Origin: Lentinula raphanica
Taxonomy: Eukaryota > Basidiomycota > Agaricomycetes > Agaricales > Omphalotaceae
Length of the DNA: 64,000 bases
Assembly: GCA_027919835.1 (NCBI GenBank)
Contig: JANVFP010000057.1
Span: 62,001 to 126,000, forward strand
Direction: 5' to 3'
The notes below the pieces were generated by a model. It saw only the letters and a list, made by a program, of their open reading frames with translations. It had not been told where the DNA came from and searched no databases. This document shows, piece by piece, positions 22,601-34,219 of this stretch (its first letter is position 1; every line of letters begins with the position of its first letter). A program made the translations under genes and the position numbers.

Positions 22601-25600
22601 AAAACCTGATGAGTTATCCAGGAGCTTTTGAAAATAGTTGTGATGACACAGAGGGGGCTCCGGAAATGGCTCCGGGGGGTGGGCATGCCTGTCACCACCT
22701 GTCACATCTGACCTATATTTACTGTTTTGGGTAATTAATAATTATCCAGATATTAAATAAGCGGTACATTTGTAAAAAATCCTGATAAACTATAAAAATT
22801 CAAAAAAAACCCAAAAAAACCTAATTAGGTCAAATCGGGGTATGTAAACAAAATAGCCTTATATGGTAAAAAATGCTGTAGGATCTATCTAGGTGCTAAA
22901 AATAGCCAAAAAAATCACTAAAAATGCTAAAAATATGTAGGGATGGTATATAGCCTATTGCAGATCCAGGCATCCGAAAATTACCAAAAAAGGAAATTTT
23001 TGATGATGATGTCATCTTGTAGCAAAAAATCTGAAAAAAATCCTAAAAATAGTCAAAAAATTCAGGGGTGCCTTGTTGGCCCTGAAAATGCAAAATAAAA
23101 AAAATACGCGACAAGTGTAAAAATTTTTGTTACTCCAAATCATACCAAATCCACTATATAGTCAGTATATATAATGTATATGCTATATTTAGCATCCTAG
23201 TACCCTCATTGGGCTAAAAATAGAACTTAATCTCATCTGGTAGCAAAAAATCATAAAAAATACTCAAAAAATTTAGGGGTGCCTCATTGGCCCTGAAAAT
23301 GCAAAATAAAAAAATTTACATGACACAATTGAAAAACAACATCATTCCAAATCTTATCAAATTTACTATATAGTTAGTATATATTATGTATATACTATTT
23401 ATAGCATCCCTAGTACCCTCAATCACTTATATCACTCAAGAATCCTACCAAACTGACAACATTGAGTAAATGTTATGTACATGGTATTTTTAGCACACCT
23501 AGTACCCTTAAAAACTCAGAACAATTTATATCACTCAATATGTTCAGTATACTTAGTACTCATCACATTTAACACACTAAAACTCGGAACAGTACTTATA
23601 TGTATCATACTTAACACAGTTGGCAATGAAAATACTCAAAACAGTGTTATCAGTCACTATACTTAACACACTTAACAGTCAAAAAGTCGGAATAATGTTA
23701 CTTGATATACATAACACACTCATTGTTATACTACAACACACTTATAACAATGAGTTTTGGGTGCTTATGGGTGCTTATTTGGTATTTTTGAGTCGAAATT
23801 CTTTAATAGCACACTCAATAATTTTTGTGTGGGGTTTATACTGTGTAAGGATGTTGTTTATATCATACTACACTTGATACAATTTGGAGAACTCAAGATT
23901 ACAGCCTGTGGGGCTGGCTATATTGTGATCTTTTGTAATATAATAGTGTTTTATGTAAATGTCAATGCATATGTCCATGTAATGCAAGTATACTGATAGT
24001 GGTTCATGAAGGAATGACTCCTACAGTCTACTAGAAGTGTCTGGACATGGTTCAGATACTCACTATGACTATTGGACTCTGTGATATATATGTACATGTT
24101 TCATGTACACTATAGATGTCTACACCTACATGTAACAATAGATGTCATATTCAATGACCCCCATTACAGATCTCTTGGCTGTATCACATAGAGTTAGCAT
24201 GGAATAGGTTGTAGGATGACTCTTTCCATGACCCAGTTGCAGTTTGACTTCATAACATGGGTGTATGCATTGACATTTTACATAAAACACTATTATATTA
24301 CAAAAGATCACAATATAGCCAGCCCCACAGGCTGTAATCTTGAGTTCTCCAAATTGTATCAAGTGTAGTATGATATAAACAACATCCTTACACAGTATAA
24401 ACCCCACACAAAAATTATTGAGTGTGCTATTAAAGAATTTCGACTCAAAAATACCAAATAAGCACCCATAAGCACCCAAAACTCGTTGTTATAAGTGTGT
24501 TGTAGTATAACAATGAGTGTGTTATGTATATCAAGTAACATTATTCCGACTTTTTGACTGTTAAGTGTGTTAAGTATAGTGACTGATAACACTGTTTTGA
24601 GTATTTTCATTGCCAACTGTGTTAAGTATGATACATATAAGTACTGTTCCGAGTTTTAGTGTGTTAAATGTGATGAGTACTAAGTATACTGAACATATTG
24701 AGTGATATAAATTGTTCTGAGTTTTTAAGGGTACTAGGTGTGCTAAAAATACCATGTACATAACATTTACTCAATGTTGTCAGTTTGGTAGGATTCTTGA
24801 GTGATATAAGTGATTGAGGGTACTAGGGATGCTATAAATAGTATATACATAATATATACTAACTATATAGTAAATTTGATAAGATTTGGAATGATGTTGT
24901 TTTTCAATTGTGTCATGTAAATTTTTTTATTTTGCATTTTCAGGGCCAATGAGGCACCCCTAAATTTTTTGAGTATTTTTTATGATTTTTTGCTACCAGA
25001 TGAGATTAAGTTCTATTTTTAGCCCAATGAGGGTACTAGGATGCTAAATATAGCATATACATTATATATACTGACTATATAGTGGATTTGGTATGATTTG
25101 GAGTAACAAAAATTTTTACACTTGTCGCGTATTTTTTTTTATTTTGCATTTTCAGGGCCAACAAGGCACCCCTGAATTTTTTGACTATTTTTAGGATTTT
25201 TTTCAGATTTTTTGCTACAAGATGACATCATCATCAAAAATTTCCTTTTTTGGTAATTTTCGGATGCCTGGATCTGCAATAGGCTATATACCATCCCTAC
25301 ATATTTTTAGCATTTTTAGTGATTTTTTTGGCTATTTTTAGCACCTAGATAGATCCTACAGCATTTTTTACCATATAAGGCTATTTTGTTTACATACCCC
25401 GATTTGACCTAATTAGGTTTTTTTGGGTTTTTTTTGAATTTTTATAGTTTATCAGGATTTTTTACAAATGTACCGCTTATTTAATATCTGGATAATTATT
25501 AATTACCCAAAACAGTAAATATAGGTCAGATGTGACAGGTGGTGACAGGCATGCCCACCCCCCGGAGCCATTTCCGGAGCCCCCTCTGTGTCGTCACAAC

Positions 25601-27155
25601 TATTTTCAAAAGCTCCTGGATAACTCATCAGGTCTTTTTACAAAAGCTTCACAGTATCCTGTGTGGATGAAGCTAATCGGGACTCGCCTTGTATTCGATG
25701 TCGTCACTAATGAAGACGGGCTGGTTGTGAAACGTCGAGTTCGTCTTGTCGCACAGGGTCACACTCAAAAGCAGGGAGTCCATTACTTCGATTCATTCTC
25801 GATGACAGTTCGGTATGAATCTGTTTGTTTCGTTATCGCTCTCGCAGCATTTTTTGGACTCAAGCTGTGGGCTGGAGACTTCGCCGCGGCATACCTGAAT
25901 GCTAAACCTCAAACGATCAACTACCTACGAATTCCGGACGGGTATCAACCTCACTACAGTCTACGAGACGGTCGAGAAACTGTACTCCAGCAGAACATCA
26001 ATTTGTATGGAACCAAAGATGCGGGAAACAATTGGTACAGGTTACTCGACAAAACCTTCAGGGAACTCAACCATCAATCCATATCGGCAGACCCTTGCGT
26101 CAGATACCGGGATACCGAAGTTGGCAAAACCATCACGACTACTTATACGGACGACGTAATGGGAGCGTCTACCACCGAGGAGGATGCTGAAAGAGTTCAG
26201 GCAGAGCTGGGAACTTGGAAGCAGATTCGAATTTCGAAGGGACGGTCGACCCGGGGTAAGTCTGGGGATTGTACTCGAGTACCATGACTCGGGAAACATC
26301 TCAATTCATCAACGCCCTCTCATCGAAAGCACCTTGGAAAGGTTTGAGATGATTGGATGTGCACCAAAGTACACGCCATTGCCTCCGGGGCTTGATCTAT
26401 CCGAAAGCCAGCCACTCCCAATTCCTCCAAAAGATCAACACTTCATGGCCGACAAAGATTATATGGGTCTTCTTGGATGCCTGAACCACGTCGCACAAGG
26501 AACTCGTCCAGACATTGCCTACGCGGTCTCACTCCTACAACGATATTCGTCTGACCCTCGCCCATTACATTGGTCCTCGGGACAACATATCCTCGCGTAC
26601 CTCAGTGCGACCTCCCACTACAAGCTTACATACAAGACTCGGGAGGCGATGGGACTCGAATCCGACAACGTACCTCTTCGGGGGTACTGCGACGCCTCTC
26701 ACGCGGATATTAAAGACGAAAACCTCACAGCCACTCGAAAGTCCACGATGGGATACGTGTTCATGGTTGCCAGCGCCGCCGTCTCCTGGAGTTCAAAGAA
26801 GCAGAATGTGGTTGCGTTGTCGACTACCGAAGCCGAATACGTAGCCATGGTCCACTCTGGGAAACAGGCTAAATGGATGGTCAATTTCCTCAAAGGTATA
26901 CACCGTGAAGTCGACAGAACTCCGGAGATTGCAGTTGACAACCAGAGCTCCCTGTCCCTAACAAAGACCACCACTCACCACGCTCGCACTAAGCATTTCG
27001 ATACAAACTGGGCCTGGATACGGGACGTGGTCTGCGAGGGGGAGCTCAAGTTCCAATATGTCCCCTCCGAGGAAAATGTTGCCGATCTGTTTACGAAACC
27101 ACTCTCTCGGGGACTCGTCGAGAAATTCAGCGGTATGATGGGTCTGTTCGATTAG
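19654..27155 (+). pseudogene. Copia gag-pol polyprotein, broken
   Basis: Pieces at 19654-21621, 21652-22599, about 25650-26215 and 26184-27155. Gag has a zinc knuckle (CTNTNC...GHTIENC, CX4CX4HX4C) near 20450. The protease site reads ADTRAS where D(S/T)GA is expected. The integrase shows the GAG-pre-integrase H/C set (LWHRRFAHAG, CEDC) and the DDE residues (VYLDIFG, VRTDNAPEF, NGVAE). RT has DFAAAYLNAKP and YTDD. RNase H has YCDASHAD and STTEAEYVAM. Breaks: a TGA directly after NGVAE (21619-21621), where an Arg codon is usual; the foldback insertion from about 22577 to 25657; and a one-base frameshift near 26210. The copy cannot make a full polyprotein. Confidence 0.93.
22577..25657. mobile_element. 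Foldback element with ~1.4-kb inverted arms
   Basis: Left arm about 22577-23979 and right arm about 24256-25657 are almost perfect reverse complements around a 276-bp loop (23980-24255). Both arms are AT-rich with A/T runs and contain no credible gene; short frames in one arm reappear mirrored in the other. The outer ends read GATACTGT(A/G)AAGCTTTTGT. I could not find a clean target duplication; GGATGA(C)AGCT occurs near both edges but is imperfect. No transposase. It resembles long-TIR (Mutator-like) or foldback non-autonomous elements; class is inference. Confidence 0.88.
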
Positions 27156-27178
27156 AGTCCGAAGAGGCCTCGGACTTC

Positions 27179-27186
27179 AGGGGGAG
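27179..27186 (+). promoter_or_regulatory. Polypurine tract of the copia element
   Basis: AGGGGGAG directly abuts the 3' LTR, the standard place for the plus-strand primer of reverse transcription. Confidence 0.8.
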
Positions 27187-27609
27187 TGTTGAATATATGC
27201 GGGTGAAGTCCTCAGACAAACCCCTACCAAAAGGTTAGAGACTGGTAATCGGACTCATACGACCGTACGTACGATGATTCGGACGACGCCTCTGCGAGGC
27301 TATACTCATACACATTGTTTCATAAAATTTCTACGTTTCAGTTTTACTTCCGCTTCCTCACTTATACACGCGTTCTTTTCCATTCGCACCTCAGTCGTTT
27401 ACCACATCCTGTGGATCGCCTGAGGTGTGTATCCTTTCCTACTAGACATGTATCTAAACCTTACTCACTGATTACTTACAGTACCTTATCGTGTGTACTT
27501 ACTCGTACTCCTTTCGTCAGGTATTGTACTCGTAATCTCAGTCGTTTACCACATCCTGTGGATCGCCTGAGTACCTTATCGTGTGTACTTACTCGTACTC
27601 CTTTCGTCA
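27187..27609 (+). repeat. 3' LTR of the copia element
   Basis: 423 bp, the same length as the 5' LTR and differing at five positions, all of which retain CpG here. Followed by the AAAAT target duplication. Confidence 0.95.
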
Positions 27610-27614
27610 AAAAT

Positions 27615-27945
27615 CCCTTCTCCAACACCCTGCACAAGGATGCCAATAGATCAGTATCCCACCTGCACAAGGATCCCAATAAATGAACATCTCCCCCCAG
27701 GACCCCTGCACAAGGATGCCAATAAATGGACATCCCCCCCGCACAAGGATGCTGATAGATAAGCATCCCCCCTGCACAAGGATGCTGATAGATAAGCATC
27801 CCCCCTGCACAAGGATGCCAATAAATGAACATCCCCCCTGTACAAGGATTCCAAGCATGCACATTAGATGAGCATACCCCCTGGACAAGGATGCCAAGCG
27901 TGCATGATGAGCCCCCCCCCTGCACAACTTCAGCTATCCACTGAA
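27615..27945. repeat. ~33-bp minisatellite
   Basis: About nine tandem copies of a unit of about 33 bp built from CTGCACAAGGATGCCAATAA followed by a short variable part and CATCCCCCC. It abuts the right target duplication of the copia element. The frames that run through it on both strands (repeated HPPCTRM or ILVQGG) are translations of the repeat and not evidence for a gene. Confidence 0.85.
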
Positions 27946-27949
27946 CATA

Positions 27950-28386
27950 CACATTTCAACTGCAAGGCCCTACACAAGGATAACAAGCCCAATATTCCCA
28001 ATAACCCATTGAACATCTTCTACATTGTATCTCCCTGACACTACTGAGCAACCAAAGTAAGATTCACACTATGTCCCGATTGCGATTCCTCATTCGCATA
28101 CTACATACTCCAATCATGGCTGTTCCTTCAGCTTGATTTACTTATAATTCTGCCCGCTGTAATGTATCGCCCATAATCAACACACGACCCGATGGTACTC
28201 CAGAAGCTTTGAAAGTAGAACACTCCCAACACATTAATTCCTCAGACAAAACTATCTAAATGACATACGCAACAAAAGAGAAGATATGTAGAGTAATTGT
28301 TGATTGGAAAGCAGTAACATAAAACGACAAACAAGCGTGTTTTCCGGTATAGATGGGTAGAAGTATCGAGTATAACAAGGGCGAGA
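27950..28386. other. Intergenic, 3' flank of the importin gene
   Basis: No gene seen. It presumably contains the 3' UTR of the minus-strand importin. Confidence 0.4.
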
Positions 28387-31300
28387 TCATACATATGCAC
28401 TTAGACCTGCTGCCTGAATTTTAGCTGGTTCTTGCGTATTCAATGCACCAATCAGCTGAATGAGTTCTGCCCGAACGTCATCCCCGACTTGATCAGAACC
28501 ATTGGGATCCAAAACGACGGCAAACACCTGAAGGAGTTGATCCATGAATGGGCTGAGGACAGCACCGTTTGTATGTGCGAGATGGAAGATGGCTCGAAAG
28601 ACTGGTCGGTTTTCTAGGTAGTCATTTTTCAAAGGCAGTGCTTGGACAAAGACGGGAAGCACTTGGTCCAGGGGAACAGCGGCAGTATTGCGTACAATGA
28701 GGCGGGCTACAGCACCTGCGGCATTGTCTTTAGCATTGAGTCTTGGTGGTGGCGAGTCGGGCATGACTTCGAAGAGTGGTCGGAGGGCACCAAGGAGGTG
28801 GAGATATTGTGGAGAAAGGTCCACCTCCGAATATTCAGTGAGCAAGCCGACAGCGAATGCGGCATTGCTCAAAACTTCGGCCTCGGAGTCACTAAGGGCT
28901 TGGTAAAATAGTTCAAGCAACGGCTCCGTCGAAGGAGTAACGGCATTCTTCATGCCAGCGATAATTTCAGCGAGACATCCAATAGCGGAAGAGCGATCGC
29001 TGAGAGAACGATTTTTGTTCTGGTAAGAGATTGGCGTTAGAGAAATCGATCGTTTCAAGGTCGCTCAGCACGTACATAATATTTCGCGATAAGAGGGAAG
29101 AAACGGCTGAAAGCTGGGGCAAAGTCCCCACCTAACGCGTTAGCCAGCGCTGCGACGAGGTCACCCGCTGAAGAAATCAGCACTGAATCGTATTCCGCTT
29201 GTTCTTCAGGTGCCTCTTCCTCTTCATCCTGATCTGGATCCTGTTGGCAGAACGCCTTCTGCTCAAGGATCTGCACAGCGATACCACAGATTGGCTCTAG
29301 ACCTGATATCGCATCAGGATCATGCGGCGACCATGAGCTGGATATGTACTTACTTCCTTCTACAAAACCTGGACCAACTTTGTTGATAGTCTCTGCAAGG
29401 TGTACACATAGAGCTGACACGACAGACCTGGTTTGAGAAGAATTAGTACGAAGATTGAGGAATGCGGCAGAGAAACATCAGAGTATTAGAAATATCGTCT
29501 CATTCGCCTTGAGCGTCGAAGTGAGCTGAGTTAATTTTTCATCCCGGAAGGGCTATGTCAAAGCCATAACCTGTGACTCACTTGTTGTCTTCAGTCTCGT
29601 ACATCTCCAAGAGGGCTGGCAAAACATGCTTGATCAGTTCCTTCACTGTTGGTGCGAGAGGAACAGCCTAGGGCGCAACGCGTATAAGAAAAGACACTTG
29701 TGAGATCTATATACTGAAACGCCTACCACGGAGGCACCCGCTTGCCATTCTTGGTGATCACTCAGCTCGTAGAAAGTCCTCACAATCTCGAGCAAAGAAT
29801 CAAGAGCGCTTTTTCTGATACCCTCGTAGTAATGGGCCAAAAGTTTGGCGAGCTCCAACGTGCACTGTTCGACGTAAGGCAAAAAGTGAACCTGAGTAGC
29901 ATTGAACAGCATCCCAATCGTGTCTGCGGCAATCTCCTTCTCGACAGCTATGGCACTGTTGACATCGAGAAGTTTGTCGAGGTCGACCTCCTCCAACTCC
30001 TCGGTAGGCAAACCATTAGCGTCCGTCTCATCCGAAACAGTGATGGCGTTCGAGGCGGAGAGTCCAGAGTTGAATGCAGAGTTAGGATCTGATACAGTTA
30101 CTAGAATGGATCAGAATCAATATACAGTGGCAATGAAAGTACAGGCTGCTGATCAGATTTACCTTCTTCTGGTCCTTCATCTTGAGTGCAACTTGCAAGT
30201 AGAGGAGGAACGACCTGAGGAAGGTAACCTGCGAATTCGTCACCGAACACGCGGGCCATAACCCCGAAAAATAGGAAACTGCATTCCCTCAACCGAGCAC
30301 TTCCCATATCGATTCCCTGGAAGGCTTGTTTCATCATAGTCGGGAAGTAAGGTCTGAAGTTATCCTTGCCGACAGCCTCAGCAAAGGTACCAACGGCGTC
30401 CATAGTAATACCCCGTAGTTCGATCTCTTCACCTTCGCCAGTGAGAACGAGGAAGTGCTGTAGACGCTGCATCGTTGGCTCGAAGTAAGGGATGAATTTT
30501 TCTTTGGAAGCATGAGCAGCGCTTCCGATTGCACCAGTCACGACGGATTTGACAGGATTTGGAGCAGTCTCCAATAAACCAGAGAGACATTCCATGATAA
30601 GTGGGAGGTATTGGTCAATAACATCGGAGAGGATTTCAAGAAGAGCATCTAAGGCAGTGCAAGCAGATCGTTGTGTTGAAGTGTCGTTTATCAAGTTCAT
30701 GATAGCCTGAGACATCATTAGCGACAGACTATTTCAAAAATGAGAGGAACGCACGGGTATAAGGACTTCGTGTTTCGAGACACAATCCTCCTCGAGCCAC
30801 TCACAGAAACAGCTGACAGCAATGCAAGTGGCTTTCCTGACAGAAGCATCACTATCTTGTAGGCCAGCCTCAATGACCGGCCAGACTTCACCCATCAACG
30901 GCGTCATGAACTCGCTGCAGCCTTCGACAGCGATACCAAGGGCGAGCATAGCGCCACGGCGTTGAGCAGGGTCTGGAGAAGAGAAATATTGGAGGATCAA
31001 TGTACGTAGGGCGGGGAACACCTGCGTAGGGGGCAAGTTGGTCGCCAAACCATCGATGATACGGAGGGCAGACTATGCGAAGAGATGTTGAGCATATAGC
31101 TTTCCGAGCCTACTGCGTGAGAGACATACACGAGAAGGAGCATCTTCATCCACATCCTCGGGCTCCTCTTCAGTAGTAAGAGGCATCAAATGTTCAAGAA
31201 TCGTAGGGGCGAGGTTCAAGCTTTGCAATTTTGATTTTTTGCTGCATGGGATATTGAGAATCAAGCAACTCATCTGAAATGGATTCAACTTACTATTGAA

Positions 31301-32550
31301 CGGTCCAGTTGAGTGCGTTCAAAGCAAGAATTCGAAGCTCGCTTTCGAAGGCGCGGTTCCCACCACATTGCAACAAGAATTGAACGAGGTTGGGTATGAT
31401 TTTACTCAGAAGGGGAACTTCCTGCGAATGAAAGTGGAGTTCATGAGTACGACGCGACAAACTTTTGAGACCATGACAAACCAATATCAGGAGAGTTTCG
31501 AGGACGTCGAATAGATTGCGAGCACCCGTTTCGTTACCAGATTCTACACATTGTCCTATCACCTGAATCATTCCAGGCAGTAGACTTTGGAATTTTGCCT
31601 GGACAGATGGTCAATAATCAGAGCAAGCAGTCGATCATTGAGATCTCACCAGATAAGCCTTCTCATCAGCGTCAATAAATTGTGCAATAACGCCCATAGC
31701 CCTACGACATGAGTGTTATCATCGATATATGATGGAAGAGCATTCAGGATGTACCGAACAGTAGTGATGCGAACTTCCAGGCTCTCTGGATCTTCGACTG
31801 TATGTGAGAATAGCTGGAACAGTGAATTGAACTGGTCCTGGAAGCCTTCAACGATGTTTTCGAGAGATGTATATAGCATGAACATGCCAACTTCTCGATG
31901 CGAAGCAGTAGATGAAGTGCATGTTTGTTGGAGGAAAGGAAGAAGTTGTGGCCAAGTGCCCATAGAAACCTCGATGGCAGCGACGGCAGCTACAACACGC
32001 GCAGCAGAGTGACGCACGGCATTGCTGTGTGAGGTTGTTCTAGTGCAGACCAAGGAGTAGATTGCGCGAAAACACACCTTGGTTCTGCAAGCAGATATTC
32101 CGGGAATTTCGTTTTGATCTGTTCGCGCTCATCTTGTGATATCAGTGTCCAAAGGCTACCGCTATTGAAGGCTACACGTTTTCTCAGTTCAACAGCCGCA
32201 AGCTGGCGAATCTGCAAGTACAAGTCGATTGGGGATATCTGATGAGGAGACGGAGAGATCGCGTACGGCTTGATCGGGAGAGCTGGTGATAATGTTGGCG
32301 AGGGCAGGTATACATGCTGGATTTTTGTAATATTCTTGATTTAGTTGTGCGGTAGCCTTGTGGCACAACACGATCAGGTTGGAGGAGCACGATGATGACT
32401 ATGAAAACGTCGTACAGCTTTAAGAAGAGCGGTATCATTAGAGGTGGATTGCACAAGCAGATTGTGAAGTCCCTGCACAAAGTTGGGCTATGAAGCTGGA
32501 TCAGAATGTCACGAAAGAAAAATCGCAGAACATCGACAACGTACATCCAT
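28387..32550 (-). CDS. KAP123: Importin subunit beta-4 (karyopherin Kap123/IPO4)
   Basis: Large HEAT-repeat karyopherin with many short introns. Order from the N-terminus: LHNLLVQSTSNDTALLKA, ATAQLNQEYYKNP, QLAAVELRKRV (importin-beta N-terminal Ran-binding region), then HEAT arrays (SAARVVAAVAAIEVSMGTWP; PSVR-like DSDASVRKATCIAVSCF; GAIGSAAHASKEKFIPYFEP), an acidic loop (DPDQDEEEEAPEEQ) and the C-terminal HEATs to the stop at 28387. It imports ribosomal proteins and histones into the nucleus in a Ran-GTP-dependent way. Splicing LLKA to ATAQLNQ (intron donor GTACGACG near 32402) and SPDQA to IRQLAAV is supported by frame and family. The start is least certain: the best fit is a two-codon first exon ATGGAT at 32545-32550. 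The product is about 1,050-1,080 residues, near the family size. Confidence 0.92.
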
Positions 32551-32843
32551 TTGGTTGAACAGGAAAAAAACACAAACTGAAGACGCATCCTATAAAATTT
32601 TGAAAAATTTGCTATTGCACGCGGAGTTTGAAATTTCACGTGGTTAGTAACCGACCACTTCCCAAGTTGGCCAAATTTCCACTTCATTTGTCTTCAACTC
32701 AAGCAGAACGCGAAAATCAAAGGGATCATGAAATCTCCAAACATTCATCGATTAGATGATTGGGCTCATCTCGCTTGAAGGCTGCAGTGCTCGGTGTGCC
32801 CGTCCAGTGCGCACGCCTTCGTCGTCGACAGCAGTGTGCTGAA

Positions 32844-32850
32844 TATAAAA
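32844..32850 (+). promoter_or_regulatory. TATA box
   Basis: TATAAAA about 57 bp upstream of the ATG at 32907, in a divergent spacer between the importin gene and the next plus-strand gene. Confidence 0.55.
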
Positions 32851-32906
32851 CCTACAGCTTTTCGTTGTCAGTTCTCCTTCAACAACAAGATCCCTTCACC
32901 AATACG

Positions 32907-33335
32907 ATGCCCCATTTCTTGACCTTCAACTTCTCCAGGCGCTACTACCTGCCCACTGCTACTTCCTCTGATCCTCAAAGATCCGCACCCCGTATCCAAA
33001 GGACGTGTTTCCTTAGTAGGATCTTCACCGATAGATACGACCATGCTGACAGCCAGCGGCTGTCACCAACTGTGTGTCCAGCTGATGTTGGCATGGATCT
33101 TCCATACGAAACGGGAATGGTTGTACGCGCGCGCATCTCGTTGAAAAGGCGGTTGATCCTGTTCTGGAAGCGTATGAGTACGCCTTCCTATCCTCGATAC
33201 TCCAGACGATACTCTGCACTACCGCCAGGCTTTGTCCATGTCCGTTCTGCCCAGAATACCCTCAACGGCAGTTCTGTGCCCCCCGTTGCCACTCCTGCTC
33301 CAGTCAAAGGTCCGAGATTCGTCATCGCGCTATAG
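32907..33335 (+). CDS. Hypothetical small basic protein
   Basis: 142 residues, starting MPHFLTFNFSRRYYLPTATS and ending TPAPVKGPRFVIAL. No domain recognised. It is rich in Arg, Ser, Pro and Tyr (YPRYSRRYSALPPGF) and not clearly secreted. Support comes from the well-placed TATA box and the length of the open frame; the frame continues open upstream, so the start is chosen by promoter position. Basic small proteins of this kind are common unannotated Agaricomycete genes. It could be non-coding. Confidence 0.45.
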   Translation: MPHFLTFNFSRRYYLPTATSSDPQRSAPRIQRTCFLSRIFTDRYDHADSQRLSPTVCPADVGMDLPYETGMVVRARISLKRRLILFWKRMSTPSYPRYSRRYSALPPGFVHVRSAQNTLNGSSVPPVATPAPVKGPRFVIAL

Positions 33336-34219
33336 TGCAAGCCTCGCCTTTGAGTCTGTAGTGTGGCGCGACATAGTCACGATCTCGTGGTCGTTACAAT
33401 GCCTGAGTGAGTTTAGAGTTTCGGTTTAACCTCTTCGAACCTTTTGGTCATTGATCATCTTCTTCATGTATGATCTCCTGACAATGTAGCCTTATAGAGT
33501 ATTGGTCCATATACATCCACATATCCTTCATGAAACTCAGGAAAATCCGAATTTTCAATCGCTGATGTTGATTCATCTTGCATTGCAGAATTGAGACTCA
33601 GCCGAGACTTTAACGTTTCGACTTTCAAAGACCCAGCGGCAGCATCTGATCTTGATGCCTTTCGAACAGACCTTGTAATCGCCTTGAATTCGAGATCTAC
33701 TAGGGTCTATTACTATTGGGAGCTGACCCCTTCTGTTCCTGATGACTGTCGACGTGTGATCTGGCGACAGTTCAGAGTTCCGAGTCGATTTCCTTCCTTC
33801 CCTGTGTTTTCCTTGCTCCCGCACCTGGCGTACTAGAGGAGTGCCAGTTCTCGGAAAACTGTCGATCCGATATGCCCTCAATGTGATCTGACAAACCAAG
33901 TAACAGTCCAACGATTTCGTTGTATGAAATCCTGAGCATTGACACCTTTGACAGTGTCAGCGGCAACTCCCATCATGACTTTCCAAATTCCCAGCGCTGG
34001 GCTTCTCTCGAATGGGGTAGGCACATACTGTTTTTAAACAGGTGCTTGTGGAGTTATAAGAGGCTGAGGCTGAAAGACCGCATTCTTTCCCTCGGCATCA
34101 AGACCCAATGAGAAGAAGCCTCGGTCCTCGTTTGATTTATATATCTATTGAAGGCTTCGCCCAGACTCTCATTTCGACGTCCACTACCAGCACATTCCAG
34201 GTGAAATACCTGGTAGACG
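33336..34219. other. Intergenic, no supported gene
   Basis: A frame at 33591-33836 shows no recognisable domain or promoter. The rest is spacer before the DUF6533 gene. Confidence 0.35.

Larger units (their letters stand above)
19103..27609 (+). mobile_element. Ty1/copia LTR retrotransposon with nested foldback insertion
   Basis: Complete element with two 423-bp LTRs starting TGTTGAATATATG and ending TTTCGTCA, flanked by the 5-bp duplication AAAAT (19098-19102 and 27610-27614). The polyprotein order is gag, protease, integrase, reverse transcriptase, RNase H, which defines copia rather than gypsy. A 3.1-kb foldback element splits the pol region. Without it the element is about 5.4 kb, normal for copia. 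The LTRs differ at only five positions, so insertion was recent. Confidence 0.95.

Noticed and set aside
23475..24761. Mirror-image reading frames on both sides of 24.1 kb
   Set aside because: They are the same AT-rich sequence in the two foldback arms, have no recognisable domain and low-complexity composition.
27476..27952. A 158-residue minus-strand frame with repeated ILVQGG
   Set aside because: It is the translation of the ~33-bp minisatellite and the end of the LTR.
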